DNA from: Bacteroidota bacterium
GTDB taxonomy: Bacteria; Bacteroidota; Ignavibacteria; Palsa-1295
Assembly: GCA_030706745.1 (NCBI GenBank)
Contig: JAUZNX010000002.1
Location: forward strand, 62,001-126,000
Direction of reading: 5' to 3'
DNA length: 64,000 nucleotides
Part shown: piece after piece, positions 27,365 to 35,915 of the stretch
Position numbering within the stretch: position 1 is the stretch's first letter
Layout of the letters: the number at the start of each line of letters is the position of its first letter
Made by a program: the position numbers and the translations under genes
Notes under the pieces: generated by a model
Told to the model about the DNA's origin: nothing
Seen by the model: only the letters and a program-made list of their open reading frames with translations
Database searches by the model: none

Positions 27365-27393
27365 TTGACATACTTGCCATTAATTCGTAAGGT
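27365..27393 (+). promoter_or_regulatory. Promoter candidate TTGACA-17-TAAGGT
   Basis: TTGACA at 27365-27370 is followed after 17 bp by TAAGGT at 27388-27393. Initiation would fall at about 27400, exactly on the ATG of the downstream gene, which would make its mRNA leaderless. It does not fit the TAnnTTTG box, so the call is tentative; AAGGTG could instead be the ribosome-binding site. Confidence 0.3.
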
Positions 27394-27399
27394 GCGGTG

Positions 27400-28401
27400 A
27401 TGTTAAGACATGGGGCAGTTGTAGGTTTAATAGCAGCTATGATTGGCGTCAATACGATTCCATCACAGGCGCAGTATCTTTCTAAGACTTTTTATAATGA
27501 CACTGTTGCGATGGGCGATACCGCACTCATTGCTAGATTTGCGATAGTAGATCAGCACCTTCCATCCGGGTGCAATTGCAGCTATGATGGCGGGCTAGTA
27601 CATGATAGAGGTGACTTTATTAGCTATATTACAGCGGTCTTTTTTTCGCCCAGGCGAATCGGACTTCAATCGGATACCAACGTTATTACATTCCCTTGTA
27701 CGGACCAAAATCATTGCCCAGATTATTCCTTCTTTTCGCCAGTCTTTGGTTTTGGGGTCAGCGACTCCTTTCCAAAAATTCGGCCACAGGGCTGGCGCGT
27801 TACAATGCGTCTGGATTCGAATAGAAACTTTGCTGAACATTCCTGGCCTACATTTGACAACCCCACAGGCGACACCATCACATTCTCAGAATTTACGGCC
27901 AGGCCATCCAATGGGGCTTTGATGAATTGGCTGATATTGGATAGCATAACATCGATCTCGCAGTATAAGGCAAGTCCATTCGTCCGAAGGAGGCCACTCG
28001 AAGTTGTCTTCTCGTCCCCGATATATGAAAGCTTCGACACGATTCTCTTCTCGGCGCGGATTCATCGCACAGGAAGCGATTCCGTTGTGTCTTATATGCT
28101 CCCGGTTGCTTGGGAGGCTCCTGCGGCTGTCTCGCAAAGGGCGTCAAGCGACACGATAATGGTTTCTCCCAACCCGTTCTCGGACCGTCTAACAATCAGA
28201 GCGAATTGGGCCGATAGAACCGATGTGAGGTTTGAACTGGTAAATGCACTTGGTGTACACATCCAGTTGCAGGATGCCCCTTCAGCGGAAGGACATGCTC
28301 CCGTTGAAATCGATACGCACGCTGTTCCGCCTGGAGTGTACGTCTTAGTTATTCGGAGCCGCACACTGCTCAGAGTTGTGAAACTTGTACGACTCGAATA
28401 A
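27400..28401 (+). CDS. Secreted protein with type IX sorting domain
   Basis: This 333-residue protein has a signal peptide of about 24 residues (ends IPSQAQ). The middle has no domain I recognise; it is rich in Phe, Ser and Asp and includes two Cys pairs (GCNCSYDG and FPCTDQNHCPDY) that may form disulfides. The last 80 residues are a type A sorting domain: MVSPNPFSDRLTI, FELVNALGVHIQL, and GVYVLVIRSRTLLRVVKLVRLE as the terminal strands. I prefer ATG 27400 to the GTG three bases earlier. Base composition is visibly more AT-rich than the neighbours, which could mean recent acquisition. The stop is 1 bp from the convergent gene. Confidence 0.85.
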   Translation: MLRHGAVVGLIAAMIGVNTIPSQAQYLSKTFYNDTVAMGDTALIARFAIVDQHLPSGCNCSYDGGLVHDRGDFISYITAVFFSPRRIGLQSDTNVITFPCTDQNHCPDYSFFSPVFGFGVSDSFPKIRPQGWRVTMRLDSNRNFAEHSWPTFDNPTGDTITFSEFTARPSNGALMNWLILDSITSISQYKASPFVRRRPLEVVFSSPIYESFDTILFSARIHRTGSDSVVSYMLPVAWEAPAAVSQRASSDTIMVSPNPFSDRLTIRANWADRTDVRFELVNALGVHIQLQDAPSAEGHAPVEIDTHAVPPGVYVLVIRSRTLLRVVKLVRLE

Positions 28402-28402
28402 A

Positions 28403-28837
28403 CTACTTCCCATTTAGAAGCTGATCGACCTTCTCCTTCGTGCGGCTTGTCTTATCCAGCGTTTGATTCGTCTTGTCGAGCGTTTGGTTCGTCTTATCAA
28501 GCACATCCCCATTCTGGGATGTTTTGTGCTTCGGCGGTGCCGAAGTATGGGCTTTTGCTACATTGCCCAGGATCAGTGCTTCACGCATTTTGATTCCAAC
28601 GAGCGAATCCTGCGCGGCTTCGGTCAGCGCCGCTTCCAGAGTACCTTTGGTACCAGCGAGCACCAAAGTTTGCCGCAGCAATTCCTTATCGGCCGCGACC
28701 CGTCCGACGGCATCGCCATTCGTTTGGGTTTGAACGCCTGGGGTTGTGTCGATGAAGCCTGGCAACTGTTGGGATTTCGTGCAAGACCCCACTGAGAAGA
28801 CCAGAAGTAGCCAGCCGGCCAAACGAATGTGTTTCAT
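28403..28837 (-). CDS. Lipoprotein with C-terminal LDKTNQT repeats
   Basis: This 144-residue protein starts at ATG 28837 (in-frame codons upstream to 28888 have no signal-like sequence). A hydrophobic segment ends in VGSC, a plausible lipobox. A helical middle follows, and then a near-perfect threefold 7-residue repeat, LDKTNQT-LDKTNQT-LDKTSRT, leading into KEKVDQLLNGK. The heptads would give a short coiled coil that could bind a partner or span part of the periplasm. The family is not recognised. It is divergent from another lipoprotein gene at 28924, with 86 bp between. Confidence 0.7.
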   Translation of the reverse strand: MKHIRLAGWLLLVFSVGSCTKSQQLPGFIDTTPGVQTQTNGDAVGRVAADKELLRQTLVLAGTKGTLEAALTEAAQDSLVGIKMREALILGNVAKAHTSAPPKHKTSQNGDVLDKTNQTLDKTNQTLDKTSRTKEKVDQLLNGK

Positions 28838-28852
28838 GCGGTACGGAAGAGC

Positions 28853-28881
28853 AAGTTTCCGGCCAATGAATCGGGAAACTT
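28853..28881. promoter_or_regulatory. Inverted repeat between divergent lipoprotein genes
   Basis: AAGTTTCC at 28853-28860 and GGAAACTT at 28874-28881 form an 8-bp dyad with a 13-nt centre, placed between two divergent lipoprotein genes. It could be a shared operator. No regulator gene is adjacent, so this is a low-confidence call. Confidence 0.25.
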
Positions 28882-28923
28882 CCCCCATGCCCTGGCGTTG
28901 AACGAAAAAACTATCCTGTTCTC

Positions 28924-29790
28924 ATGAATAAATACCGGAGTGTTTCTTTCGCGCTTTTGGTGGCCTTCGGCTCGTTCTTTATCAGCTCCTGCGCCGAGCG
29001 GAGCCAGATGCCGCAACACGCCTTTGAAGGCACGATCGTCGAAGTGATATCCGTGCCTGGTGTTGCCAATCTTGCCGGTGCAGCCATGGATTCCGGCAAC
29101 GAAGAGAACCTCGGGACCTCTTTGCTCGGCGCGCTGAGCAATGTGACAATTACGATGCATGTACGTGGTGACAAAGTTGCCTCGAACGTCGCGATCCTGG
29201 GCGGGATGATCTCGATGACTTCGATCATCGACCGCAATGCCCGGACTCTGACCATGTTGCTCCCGAACCATACGGCTGTCGTGCAGAATTTGCGTGAGTT
29301 TGACAGCGCTCGTCACACGGTGGATGATTCATTACGCGTACGACCGGCCTTGCTCGATTCACTTGCTTCGTTGATGCCGCAGCCAACTGGACGGCACGAG
29401 ACGATTCAGGGCGTCGAAGCAGATGAGTACCATGCGGCAAAAGGCGATATGGAAATCACGGCCTGGCTTTCATCGAATGAGAAGGTTAAGGCTTTCGAGG
29501 TGCTGCGCGATGCATTGCTCGGGCGCGGCGGGCGAGGTGAGGGTGGCCTCGATCAAGTACTGGCGCTTATCCAACCTGTTGCCGGGAAGATACCGGTCCG
29601 GTTCGAGACCAAGCTCAAAGGCAAGACGTTTGCCAAAGGTGAAATGCAAGAGATTACAGAAGAGAAGCTCGACGATGCGATCTTCGAAATCCCGAAAGGC
29701 TATAAGATCGAGAATGCCGATAGTGTGCGAACTGCACGGCAATCCGAACAAACCGACACGACTCCCCACCGCCACTTCACTGCGCCTTAG
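28924..29790 (+). CDS. Periplasmic lipoprotein, DUF4412-like
   Basis: This 288-residue protein has a lipoprotein signal ending in FFISSC. The order of features resembles DUF4412/LolA-like proteins: an FEGTIVEV opening strand, TITMHVRGDKVASN, a Met-rich middle (GGMISMTSIID), ARTLTMLLPNHTAVV, then GRHETIQGVEADEYHA and an ITAWLS strand. These are thought to be periplasmic or outer-membrane-facing with an unknown ligand. It overlaps the convergent PAP2 gene by 4 bp. The function cannot be assigned. Confidence 0.72.
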   Translation: MNKYRSVSFALLVAFGSFFISSCAERSQMPQHAFEGTIVEVISVPGVANLAGAAMDSGNEENLGTSLLGALSNVTITMHVRGDKVASNVAILGGMISMTSIIDRNARTLTMLLPNHTAVVQNLREFDSARHTVDDSLRVRPALLDSLASLMPQPTGRHETIQGVEADEYHAAKGDMEITAWLSSNEKVKAFEVLRDALLGRGGRGEGGLDQVLALIQPVAGKIPVRFETKLKGKTFAKGEMQEITEEKLDDAIFEIPKGYKIENADSVRTARQSEQTDTTPHRHFTAP

Positions 29791-30764
29791 GAAGAAACGA
29801 TACGGTTTCGAATGGCGAGTGTCGAACTACGAACCCACTCCCACGTATAGAGTGTAAAGGTTGCGAGCACCGCGCCCCCGAGCACGTCGACAACATAATG
29901 ATAGCGTAGATAGACTGTTGAGATCAGCAGTCCCGCGCCGATAATGGTTACCGGCCAGCGGAGCTTGGCTCGCCACTTGAAGGCGAGCACGATCGTCAGC
30001 AGCGTAACATCGGTATGCCCGCTGGGGAATGCATCGCGTGTCACGACATGGATGATTTCCGGCAGAGACATACTGGGCAGGATATTCTCCCCACGGTTCA
30101 ACAACGTCCGAATCGGCTCTGTGACGAACAGGCCGGGAAGATCGTGTGACATCGAGAGGAAATTGTGCAACGTGAACCGAGGGCCTACGGACGGAAGAAA
30201 AAGATAGCAGAAATACGAAAGCAAAAAGCCGTACACGACAACGAAAAAGATTTGCTCCAGTCTCTTCCATAACATGGTCGCATCCTGCCCGCTCTTTTCC
30301 ATTCGGCGAGCACTTACATAGAACTCGATCGCAATAGCAGTTGGCAGGAAATAGAACAGGGAGTAACAGATCATCAGGAACTCTGTCAATGCTGGACAGG
30401 TGAGTCCATGCTGGTAAATCCATTGTGTTGGATTTGCACCGCCGCAAAGAATGCGGTCTGCAGCGATCAGGATCTGGTCGTTATTCGGGTCATATAGTGG
30501 TTGTGTCAGGTATTCGACATTTTTGAAGAAGACGGGAATGAGCGGAATCGCATAAAACCACTGCAGAGCCGAATGCGACCGGTCCAGATCGCGAGAAAGA
30601 AATGCCATGCCTCCAATAATGAGTACGACCTCGCCCATGTGAAGCAGCACCTTTGGCCATTCCGGGATAATGGACGAACCAATGACCACAACGAGCGAAA
30701 GAACGAGCGCCATCAAGACCATAAAGGACTCGTGGGGCAGGAGCGAGCGAAGAAGGCGTTTCAT
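29787..30764 (-). CDS. PAP2-family membrane phosphatase
   Basis: This 325-residue protein has about six to seven membrane helices. The three PAP2 phosphatase motifs are spread over the C-terminal half: the region around SVGPRFT, the motif FPSGHTDVT with its catalytic His, and YLRYHYVVDVLGG with the second His and Asp. It resembles the inositol-phosphoceramide-synthase/Aur1-like branch of PAP2 proteins that process undecaprenyl phosphate or phospholipids on the outer face of the inner membrane. It lies 57 bp downstream of rsmA on the same strand and probably shares its transcript. Confidence 0.85.
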   Translation of the reverse strand: MKRLLRSLLPHESFMVLMALVLSLVVVIGSSIIPEWPKVLLHMGEVVLIIGGMAFLSRDLDRSHSALQWFYAIPLIPVFFKNVEYLTQPLYDPNNDQILIAADRILCGGANPTQWIYQHGLTCPALTEFLMICYSLFYFLPTAIAIEFYVSARRMEKSGQDATMLWKRLEQIFFVVVYGFLLSYFCYLFLPSVGPRFTLHNFLSMSHDLPGLFVTEPIRTLLNRGENILPSMSLPEIIHVVTRDAFPSGHTDVTLLTIVLAFKWRAKLRWPVTIIGAGLLISTVYLRYHYVVDVLGGAVLATFTLYTWEWVRSSTLAIRNRIVSS

Positions 30765-30821
30765 GGAAGCGACCGAGAACAGAAGTCCCCTTCGCTACAC
30801 TCCCCAAGTCATGCCGAAATA

Positions 30822-31682
30822 TCATTCAGTGGGATCGAACGGAGTTCGGACGCTAAAAGCACCGACCGCTCGGTAGAGCGCGAGAAAATCGCAAAGATCC
30901 AATGCCTCCGCGCGAAGATCGAGAAAGCGCTTTTCGTCAGAACTTTCCAATTCCAACAGCGTCACTGGCGAGACCAGTCCTTTCAGATTGTTCCGAATGG
31001 TCTTTCGTCTCATGCCGAAGAGCGTTCGCACGAGCGTTCGAAACCGTGCAGCATCAAAGTTAGCCGGTCGTTCCGTACCGCTACGAGCGAAGTAATCAAG
31101 CCGGAAGTCGAGTTGCACGACAGCGGAATCGACTTTTGGGACTGGCCGAAATGCACCGGCCGGAACATGAAAGAGCAGCTTGACACTACCAAAGAAATTA
31201 GCGAGTACGGTAGGAATCCCGTAGGCCTTTGTGCTGGGCTTGGCGACCAATCGTTCGGCGACTTCTCGCTGAAGCAACAATGTTGCATCTCGCACACACT
31301 CGCGAGCATCGATGAGCTTGAAGAGGATCGGTGAAGTGATGTAATAGGGGATATTACCTGTGACTCGGAGATCGCTCGAGAATCGCTCGGCGAGTGCCGA
31401 GAGATCAGCTTGGAGAAAATCGCCCTCGATGACTTCGAAGCGATCACCAAATGATTCGAAGTCACTACGCAGACCGGGAATCACGCGCGCGTCTAGCTCA
31501 AAGGCGATGAGATGGCGAAGCGGAGTCGCGAGCAAGTGTTTGGTGAGCAACCCAGTCCCCGGTCCGATCTCGACAACCACATCCCTCTCGACCGGCGCAA
31601 CCGCCCGAACGATCCGCTCGTGCGCCTTCGAATCGATCAAGAAATGCTGGCCTAGTGACTTTCGAGCTTGCAGTGGGATCAT
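30822..31682 (-). CDS. rsmA: 16S rRNA dimethyladenosine transferase
   Basis: This 286-residue KsgA/RsmA enzyme dimethylates two adjacent adenosines near the 3' end of 16S rRNA and checks small-subunit maturation. It contains the N-terminal KSLGQHFLID, the SAM-binding VVEIGPGTGLLT, VIEGDFLQADL, the catalytic NIPYYITSPIL, and VPAGAFRPVPKVDSAVV of the substrate-binding part. The length is normal. It lies between the glycosyltransferase-like gene and the PAP2 gene, all on the minus strand with short gaps, which suggests one operon. Confidence 0.96.
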   Translation of the reverse strand: MIPLQARKSLGQHFLIDSKAHERIVRAVAPVERDVVVEIGPGTGLLTKHLLATPLRHLIAFELDARVIPGLRSDFESFGDRFEVIEGDFLQADLSALAERFSSDLRVTGNIPYYITSPILFKLIDARECVRDATLLLQREVAERLVAKPSTKAYGIPTVLANFFGSVKLLFHVPAGAFRPVPKVDSAVVQLDFRLDYFARSGTERPANFDAARFRTLVRTLFGMRRKTIRNNLKGLVSPVTLLELESSDEKRFLDLRAEALDLCDFLALYRAVGAFSVRTPFDPTE

Positions 31683-31748
31683 TTGTGTCGCCAGTAACGA
31701 GCGATAACGCTCGTTTGTTTGCTGAATCCAATGCCAAAGTCCCTGCAG

Positions 31749-33401
31749 CTATGGTACGGCATCGAAAGCCGATCGATCGAATGAGAGTAACATTGCGGTT
31801 GTGTCGCGAATGCAGACTTCCATGCTGGAGATTGTGCCCCGCCGTACCTGACGAACAATATCGATATAATCATCCGTGACGATCGAGTCTCCGGGCTGCA
31901 ATACGACATCCCGTCGAGCGCTTCCATCCGGGCGATAGGCAGCAGGAAATAGCATCATCTTGCTATCCGGCGGCACAGTAAGAATGTAATCAAGGGCAGA
32001 AACCCGCCGAGTTGTGAGTCCCTGAAAGCCTTCGGAGGCGTCGAGAGCAAAGACTTCGACAGCAGTCCACGAGTCGAGTGTCGCGCCTGTCGTCGTGCCA
32101 TCACGCACATTGCGTTCGCTCCCACCGTCCGCTTCGGCGCGAGTAACAAGTGCTTGCTGGCCTACCTGGAGCACTGTTGCGCTGCCTAACTTTGATGGCG
32201 AGGCGAGAATGCCAATGCGATGGGGACGTGCTTGTTCGATTGTCGCGGTGAGATTCTGCTTCAGTCGTTCAAGCAGTGCAGTGCTTTGTACCCACTCTGC
32301 CTGGGCAGTCAATGCTCGGAAGACATGCCAGCCCATGAGCAGAGCAAACAATACGCGGAGTGTGGATCGCACCGCTCGTGACGGGATCCGGCTCACGACG
32401 AGCACGATGACCGCTGCCAATCCGACCGACGGCAAGTATACACGCCAGCGTTCGAATGCCAGACAAAGCACAATACCGGTAATGACTGTAAAGAGAAGCG
32501 GAATTACAGACGCCCTCAACAGCTCACGATTGCCACGCGTCAGTAGAAATGCGACGATGAGTGCAACGCCTATCGCGCCAATGGTGAATGCTGCAGTGCG
32601 ATAGTGCGAAAGGAGTGCCGTTGCGGTGGCAAGATCGAGCGGTAAGAGCGTATAGCCGAGGGCATACGCGCTGTTGCGAAACAGATTGACCGGGCCATGC
32701 GCGCCGGCAAGGACTTCACTCGTCCGCGAAGTGAACTGTGACTGATAAACATAGAAGAGCGCGGCAACAACTGCATACGGAATCGCTCGCACAACTGTGG
32801 TGCGTACGGAACGTGCCCGAGCAATCACGAGGAGGAAAATGAGTGGAAGCGCGAGAATGCCGACTTCTTTCGAAAGTAAACCGAGTGCAAAGAACACTAA
32901 CCCAAACACTCCTCTTGAAGCGGGTGGGCGGCCTGATTCCGCGAGCACCGCAAGCATCACAAAAATTGCCGCAAGCACATCCGCTCGTGCGGTATCGACC
33001 GCGAGGTTGAACTCGTGCGAGGCCATCACGCCGAAGAACAGCGCTGCCAGAAGCGATTCAATCGGCCTGAGTCCAAAGAGATTACGTGCAACAAAGAAGA
33101 CCAGCGCAGTCGCGATGAGATGGAAAAAGAGATTCGTCAGGTGATATTCGCCACCACTCCAACCGAAAACGAGAAAATCCGCAACCATTGTCATGTTCGA
33201 GAGCGGACGAAAGTAGCTCGGGTTCGCGTCGGGACTCACGAACGGCCGCACGGCATCCGAAAGCGTGTGCATCGGCGCGAGCGAAGCGATGTACTGATAG
33301 TCATCTGAATTCAGTCCGATTTGTGCGACACCAAGCCACAACGCAGCGGTGATCGCAAGAACCAGTCCCAGACCAATCGCCAGCGGGCGGGTAAGTTGCA
33401 T
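31749..33401 (-). CDS. GT-C fold glycosyltransferase-like membrane protein
   Basis: This 550-residue protein has about ten membrane helices followed by a soluble C-terminal domain from about residue 370. Near the N-terminus, LNSDDYQYIAS carries the acidic pair typical of the first periplasmic loop of GT-C glycosyltransferases, followed by YFRPLSNM and the aromatic/His stretch EYHLTNLFFHL, as in Dolichyl-phosphate-mannose mannosyltransferase and TMTC-like proteins. It probably transfers a sugar from a polyprenyl carrier to protein or lipid. A TAACTTTG promoter box ends only 5 bp before its ATG. Confidence 0.78.
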   Translation of the reverse strand: MQLTRPLAIGLGLVLAITAALWLGVAQIGLNSDDYQYIASLAPMHTLSDAVRPFVSPDANPSYFRPLSNMTMVADFLVFGWSGGEYHLTNLFFHLIATALVFFVARNLFGLRPIESLLAALFFGVMASHEFNLAVDTARADVLAAIFVMLAVLAESGRPPASRGVFGLVFFALGLLSKEVGILALPLIFLLVIARARSVRTTVVRAIPYAVVAALFYVYQSQFTSRTSEVLAGAHGPVNLFRNSAYALGYTLLPLDLATATALLSHYRTAAFTIGAIGVALIVAFLLTRGNRELLRASVIPLLFTVITGIVLCLAFERWRVYLPSVGLAAVIVLVVSRIPSRAVRSTLRVLFALLMGWHVFRALTAQAEWVQSTALLERLKQNLTATIEQARPHRIGILASPSKLGSATVLQVGQQALVTRAEADGGSERNVRDGTTTGATLDSWTAVEVFALDASEGFQGLTTRRVSALDYILTVPPDSKMMLFPAAYRPDGSARRDVVLQPGDSIVTDDYIDIVRQVRRGTISSMEVCIRDTTAMLLSFDRSAFDAVP

Positions 33402-33405
33402 TATG

Positions 33406-33413
33406 CAAAGTTA
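33406..33413 (-). promoter_or_regulatory. Bacteroidota-type -7 box (TAACTTTG)
   Basis: This exact TAnnTTTG element on the minus strand ends 5 bp before ATG 33401. Initiation would fall on or within a base or two of the start codon, so the mRNA of the glycosyltransferase-like gene is predicted to be leaderless. Confidence 0.5.
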
Positions 33414-33653
33414 CGACGCGCGAACGGCAACCACGCCGCGCGTTAGTAGAAGCACTGCGCACGTTCTAACTGTATTCCGCTTCGTCGCGGCTTCGAAGTA
33501 TCTCGCTTCATCCGGTGCTTGACACCATGGATCAAGCTTGTCTTCTCTTCGGTATAATCGTATCTTAGGTATTTCGTATATTGTTCTCGCAATGATGAGC
33601 ACCAATCTATTCGAAAACCATCCTAAGTATATTTGGCCATATGGAAACCATAG

Positions 33654-33827
33654 CAAACAGACAACAGGCCGTTTTTGCGTGAATTCGATATTGTTCATGA
33701 AGCACAAACGCCCGCGCGCAACTTCGGTCAATATCCTTTTGGTGGCAATTTCGGAGTCTGGCTAGCGAAAGTAGACCCGGGGGGCTTGGCACTTCATTCG
33801 CTCCTCGAAAGAGGAATCGGTCAATGA
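33654..33827 (+). other. Possible gene remnant without a start codon
   Basis: A 57-codon open frame looks protein-like (PFLREFDIVHEAQTPARNFG, GVWLAKVDPGGLALHSLL) but has no ATG, GTG or TTG near its beginning; an in-frame stop precedes it. A different frame just upstream (MSTNLFENHPKYIWPYGNH, from 33594) could be the lost N-terminus joined by a frameshift. No family is recognised. The alternative is chance. Confidence 0.25.
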
Positions 33828-33944
33828 ACATTGAATTCACATGACGATAGCGGAATTCATTTTGCGAAACATGGAAATCCGTCTTACGTTAGTAATGGGC
33901 CGGTTCAACAATAGTGCTTTGCATGGATGTTGGTGGGCGAGTCG

Positions 33945-33958
33945 TTAGCAAATGCTAA
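33945..33958. promoter_or_regulatory. Palindrome TTAGCA-AA-TGCTAA upstream of the protease gene
   Basis: Perfect 6-bp arms surround a 2-nt centre about 96 bp before the start of the DegP-type protease. It could be a regulator site for envelope-stress control. No promoter box could be matched to it. Confidence 0.25.
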
Positions 33959-34053
33959 TCTACTGCACGGAACCATCATTCATAGGTAACCACTATCCAT
34001 TAGGCATTCTTGTGTTGATCCGTAATCACTTTTTTTCGGAGGTTAGTTATTTT

Positions 34054-35652
34054 ATGTTATCAAAACGACCCTATTTAGCGACCCTGCTTCTTCTCGGGTT
34101 GGGTCTGGTTTTCGGTGTTACTCTTGTCACGGGCTTTGGAAGCTGGAGAGGGGCATCACTTGCGTTTGGCGCGAGCGATCCTCAGCTCGGCGGTCCATTG
34201 CCGAGTCTTCCCGGCGATGCGACATTGGCGAACTTGAACGGCTCGTTTGTCGCGATTGCGAAAGCCGTATCGCCAACGATCGTCGAGGTCAATGTCAAAA
34301 CGGAAGCGCCAAAAGTGTCAAAGAACGAACACATGCTTCCGTTCGGTCACTTCTTTGGCTTTGGTGATAACGGCGATGATAATGGTGGGGGCGATATCCC
34401 ATTCCAAATGCCGCAGCAAGGCCCGGAGGAGGGCTTGGGCTCCGGTGTTATTATCACGAGTGATGGCTATATCGTTACGAACAACCACGTCGTGAAAGAT
34501 GCTGCCAAAAAAGGCGGCGTGAAAGTCACACTTGTTGATAAGCGGGTATTCGATGCGCATGTGGTCGGTACCGATCCGACGACGGACCTTGCGGTTATCA
34601 AAATCGACGCAACAGATCTTCCGGTCGCAGCGCTCGGCAATTCAGATGGGCTGGCTGTCGGGCAGATCGTGATGGCAGTTGGTAATCCGTTGAACTTAGA
34701 ATCCACGGTCACACAAGGTATCATCTCTTCGCTCGGCCGTTCGATCAATATCCCGGAGGAAGGTACGCGCAGCCGGGCGGGTAACTACTCGATCTCGAAC
34801 TTCATCCAGACGGATGCGGCGATCAATCCCGGCAATTCCGGCGGCGGGTTGTTCGATATTCACGGGCAAGTCGTAGGTATCAATGCCGCGATTGCAAGTC
34901 CAAGCGGCACCTGGACCGGCTATGGCTTTGCAATTCCGGTTAATATGGTCCGTAGCGTAGCGATGGATCTGATCAAGAATGGTAAGGTCAACCGTGGCTA
35001 TATCGGCGTGACGATCCGTGCGGTCGACCAGACGGATGCTCAAGCGTTGGGTCTCGACCGTGCTCGTGGAGTCAGAGTCGATGGTGTGACTGAAGGCGGT
35101 GCCGGTCAGGCAGCGGGTCTTCGGACAAATGATGTGATCCTGTCGGTCGATGGTCATGCCGTCGATGAGGCAAACCAGCTTCAGACGCTGATCGGTATGC
35201 ACCATGCCGGCGATAAGGTCCAACTCCGCATCTGGAGGGATGGCAAGGAAGTCGAAAAATCAATAACACTGAAGCCGCGCCCGGACTTGGCGGATAAGGA
35301 GAGCCCGGAGACGAATCCTGAGGATGCCCAGGGCCAGGAGGAATCGGCGAATAAATCGAGCGCGACGCTGGATAATATCGGCGTCACCGTTCGGAACGTG
35401 ACCGATCAGGAGAAGGATAAATATCATGTCTCCAATGGAGTCATCATCACGAGCGTGGCGATGGCCAGCGAGGCATTCGATCGCGGACTCGGAAAGAATC
35501 TTGTCATCACAGAGGCCGCGCGCCAGAAGGTGAAGACCGCGAGCGACTTCGAGAAGATTATCAATCAGAACAAGGGCAAGGCCGTTGGTCTGATGGTCAG
35601 CGATCCGAAAGGCGATACGCATTTTTACGCGATCCAAGTACCGAACGACTAG
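34054..35652 (+). CDS. degP: DegP/HtrA-type periplasmic serine protease
   Basis: This 532-residue protein starts at ATG 34054, which has GGAGG 11 nt upstream; an in-frame extension to 33952 lacks this. A membrane or signal segment lies at residues about 8-28. The trypsin-like domain has the full triad: His145 (TNNHVV), Asp178 (TDLAVI) and Ser262 (NPGNSGGGLF). Two PDZ domains follow at about 300-390 and 425-530, separated by an acidic linker. Such proteases remove or refold damaged envelope proteins. A near-perfect terminator follows 25 bp after the stop, so it is a single-gene unit. Confidence 0.95.
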   Translation: MLSKRPYLATLLLLGLGLVFGVTLVTGFGSWRGASLAFGASDPQLGGPLPSLPGDATLANLNGSFVAIAKAVSPTIVEVNVKTEAPKVSKNEHMLPFGHFFGFGDNGDDNGGGDIPFQMPQQGPEEGLGSGVIITSDGYIVTNNHVVKDAAKKGGVKVTLVDKRVFDAHVVGTDPTTDLAVIKIDATDLPVAALGNSDGLAVGQIVMAVGNPLNLESTVTQGIISSLGRSINIPEEGTRSRAGNYSISNFIQTDAAINPGNSGGGLFDIHGQVVGINAAIASPSGTWTGYGFAIPVNMVRSVAMDLIKNGKVNRGYIGVTIRAVDQTDAQALGLDRARGVRVDGVTEGGAGQAAGLRTNDVILSVDGHAVDEANQLQTLIGMHHAGDKVQLRIWRDGKEVEKSITLKPRPDLADKESPETNPEDAQGQEESANKSSATLDNIGVTVRNVTDQEKDKYHVSNGVIITSVAMASEAFDRGLGKNLVITEAARQKVKTASDFEKIINQNKGKAVGLMVSDPKGDTHFYAIQVPND

Positions 35653-35677
35653 GCCGTTCAACGACTCGCGTTTTATT

Positions 35678-35712
35678 GAACGCAGGCCGGGCGGATCGCC
35701 CGGCCTGCGTTC
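35678..35712 (+). terminator. Rho-independent terminator of the protease gene
   Basis: A perfect 16-bp GC-rich stem (35678-35693 with 35697-35712) with a 3-nt loop GAT is followed by GTTTTT. This is the clearest terminator in the window. Confidence 0.95.
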
Positions 35713-35915
35713 GTTTTTGGCCTCATCAAATCCATGCGAGGAGTATTTGGAGGATTCCAGGAAGCCTGTTGCACGCAAGACATCGTGGTTGAACTGTTCG
35801 CTTTTCCGAGACTGTTAAGACAATTCAAGTTGCATGGCGGCCCTCTCGGGATACGCCTTCAGAATCGTCACGATTGAGGTCGCACCAGCCCTCTTCGCGT
35901 GACACATCATCGCGG

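Larger units (their letters stand above)
33402..34053. other. 652-bp intergenic region upstream of the DegP-type gene
   Basis: No convincing gene lies here. It holds the promoter of the minus-strand gene (33406-33413), a possible gene remnant (33654-33827), a short palindrome (33945-33958) and the ribosome-binding site of the protease gene (GGAGG at 34038-34042). It is more AT-rich than the flanks. Confidence 0.5.

Noticed and set aside
28440-28510. CRISPR-like repeats
   Set aside because: The 21-bp repeats are contiguous, in frame and encode LDKTNQT heptads; there are no spacers.
30501-31334. Plus-strand frame of 277 codons opposite rsmA and the PAP2 gene
   Set aside because: It spans two well-recognised minus-strand genes and has a charged, low-complexity translation.
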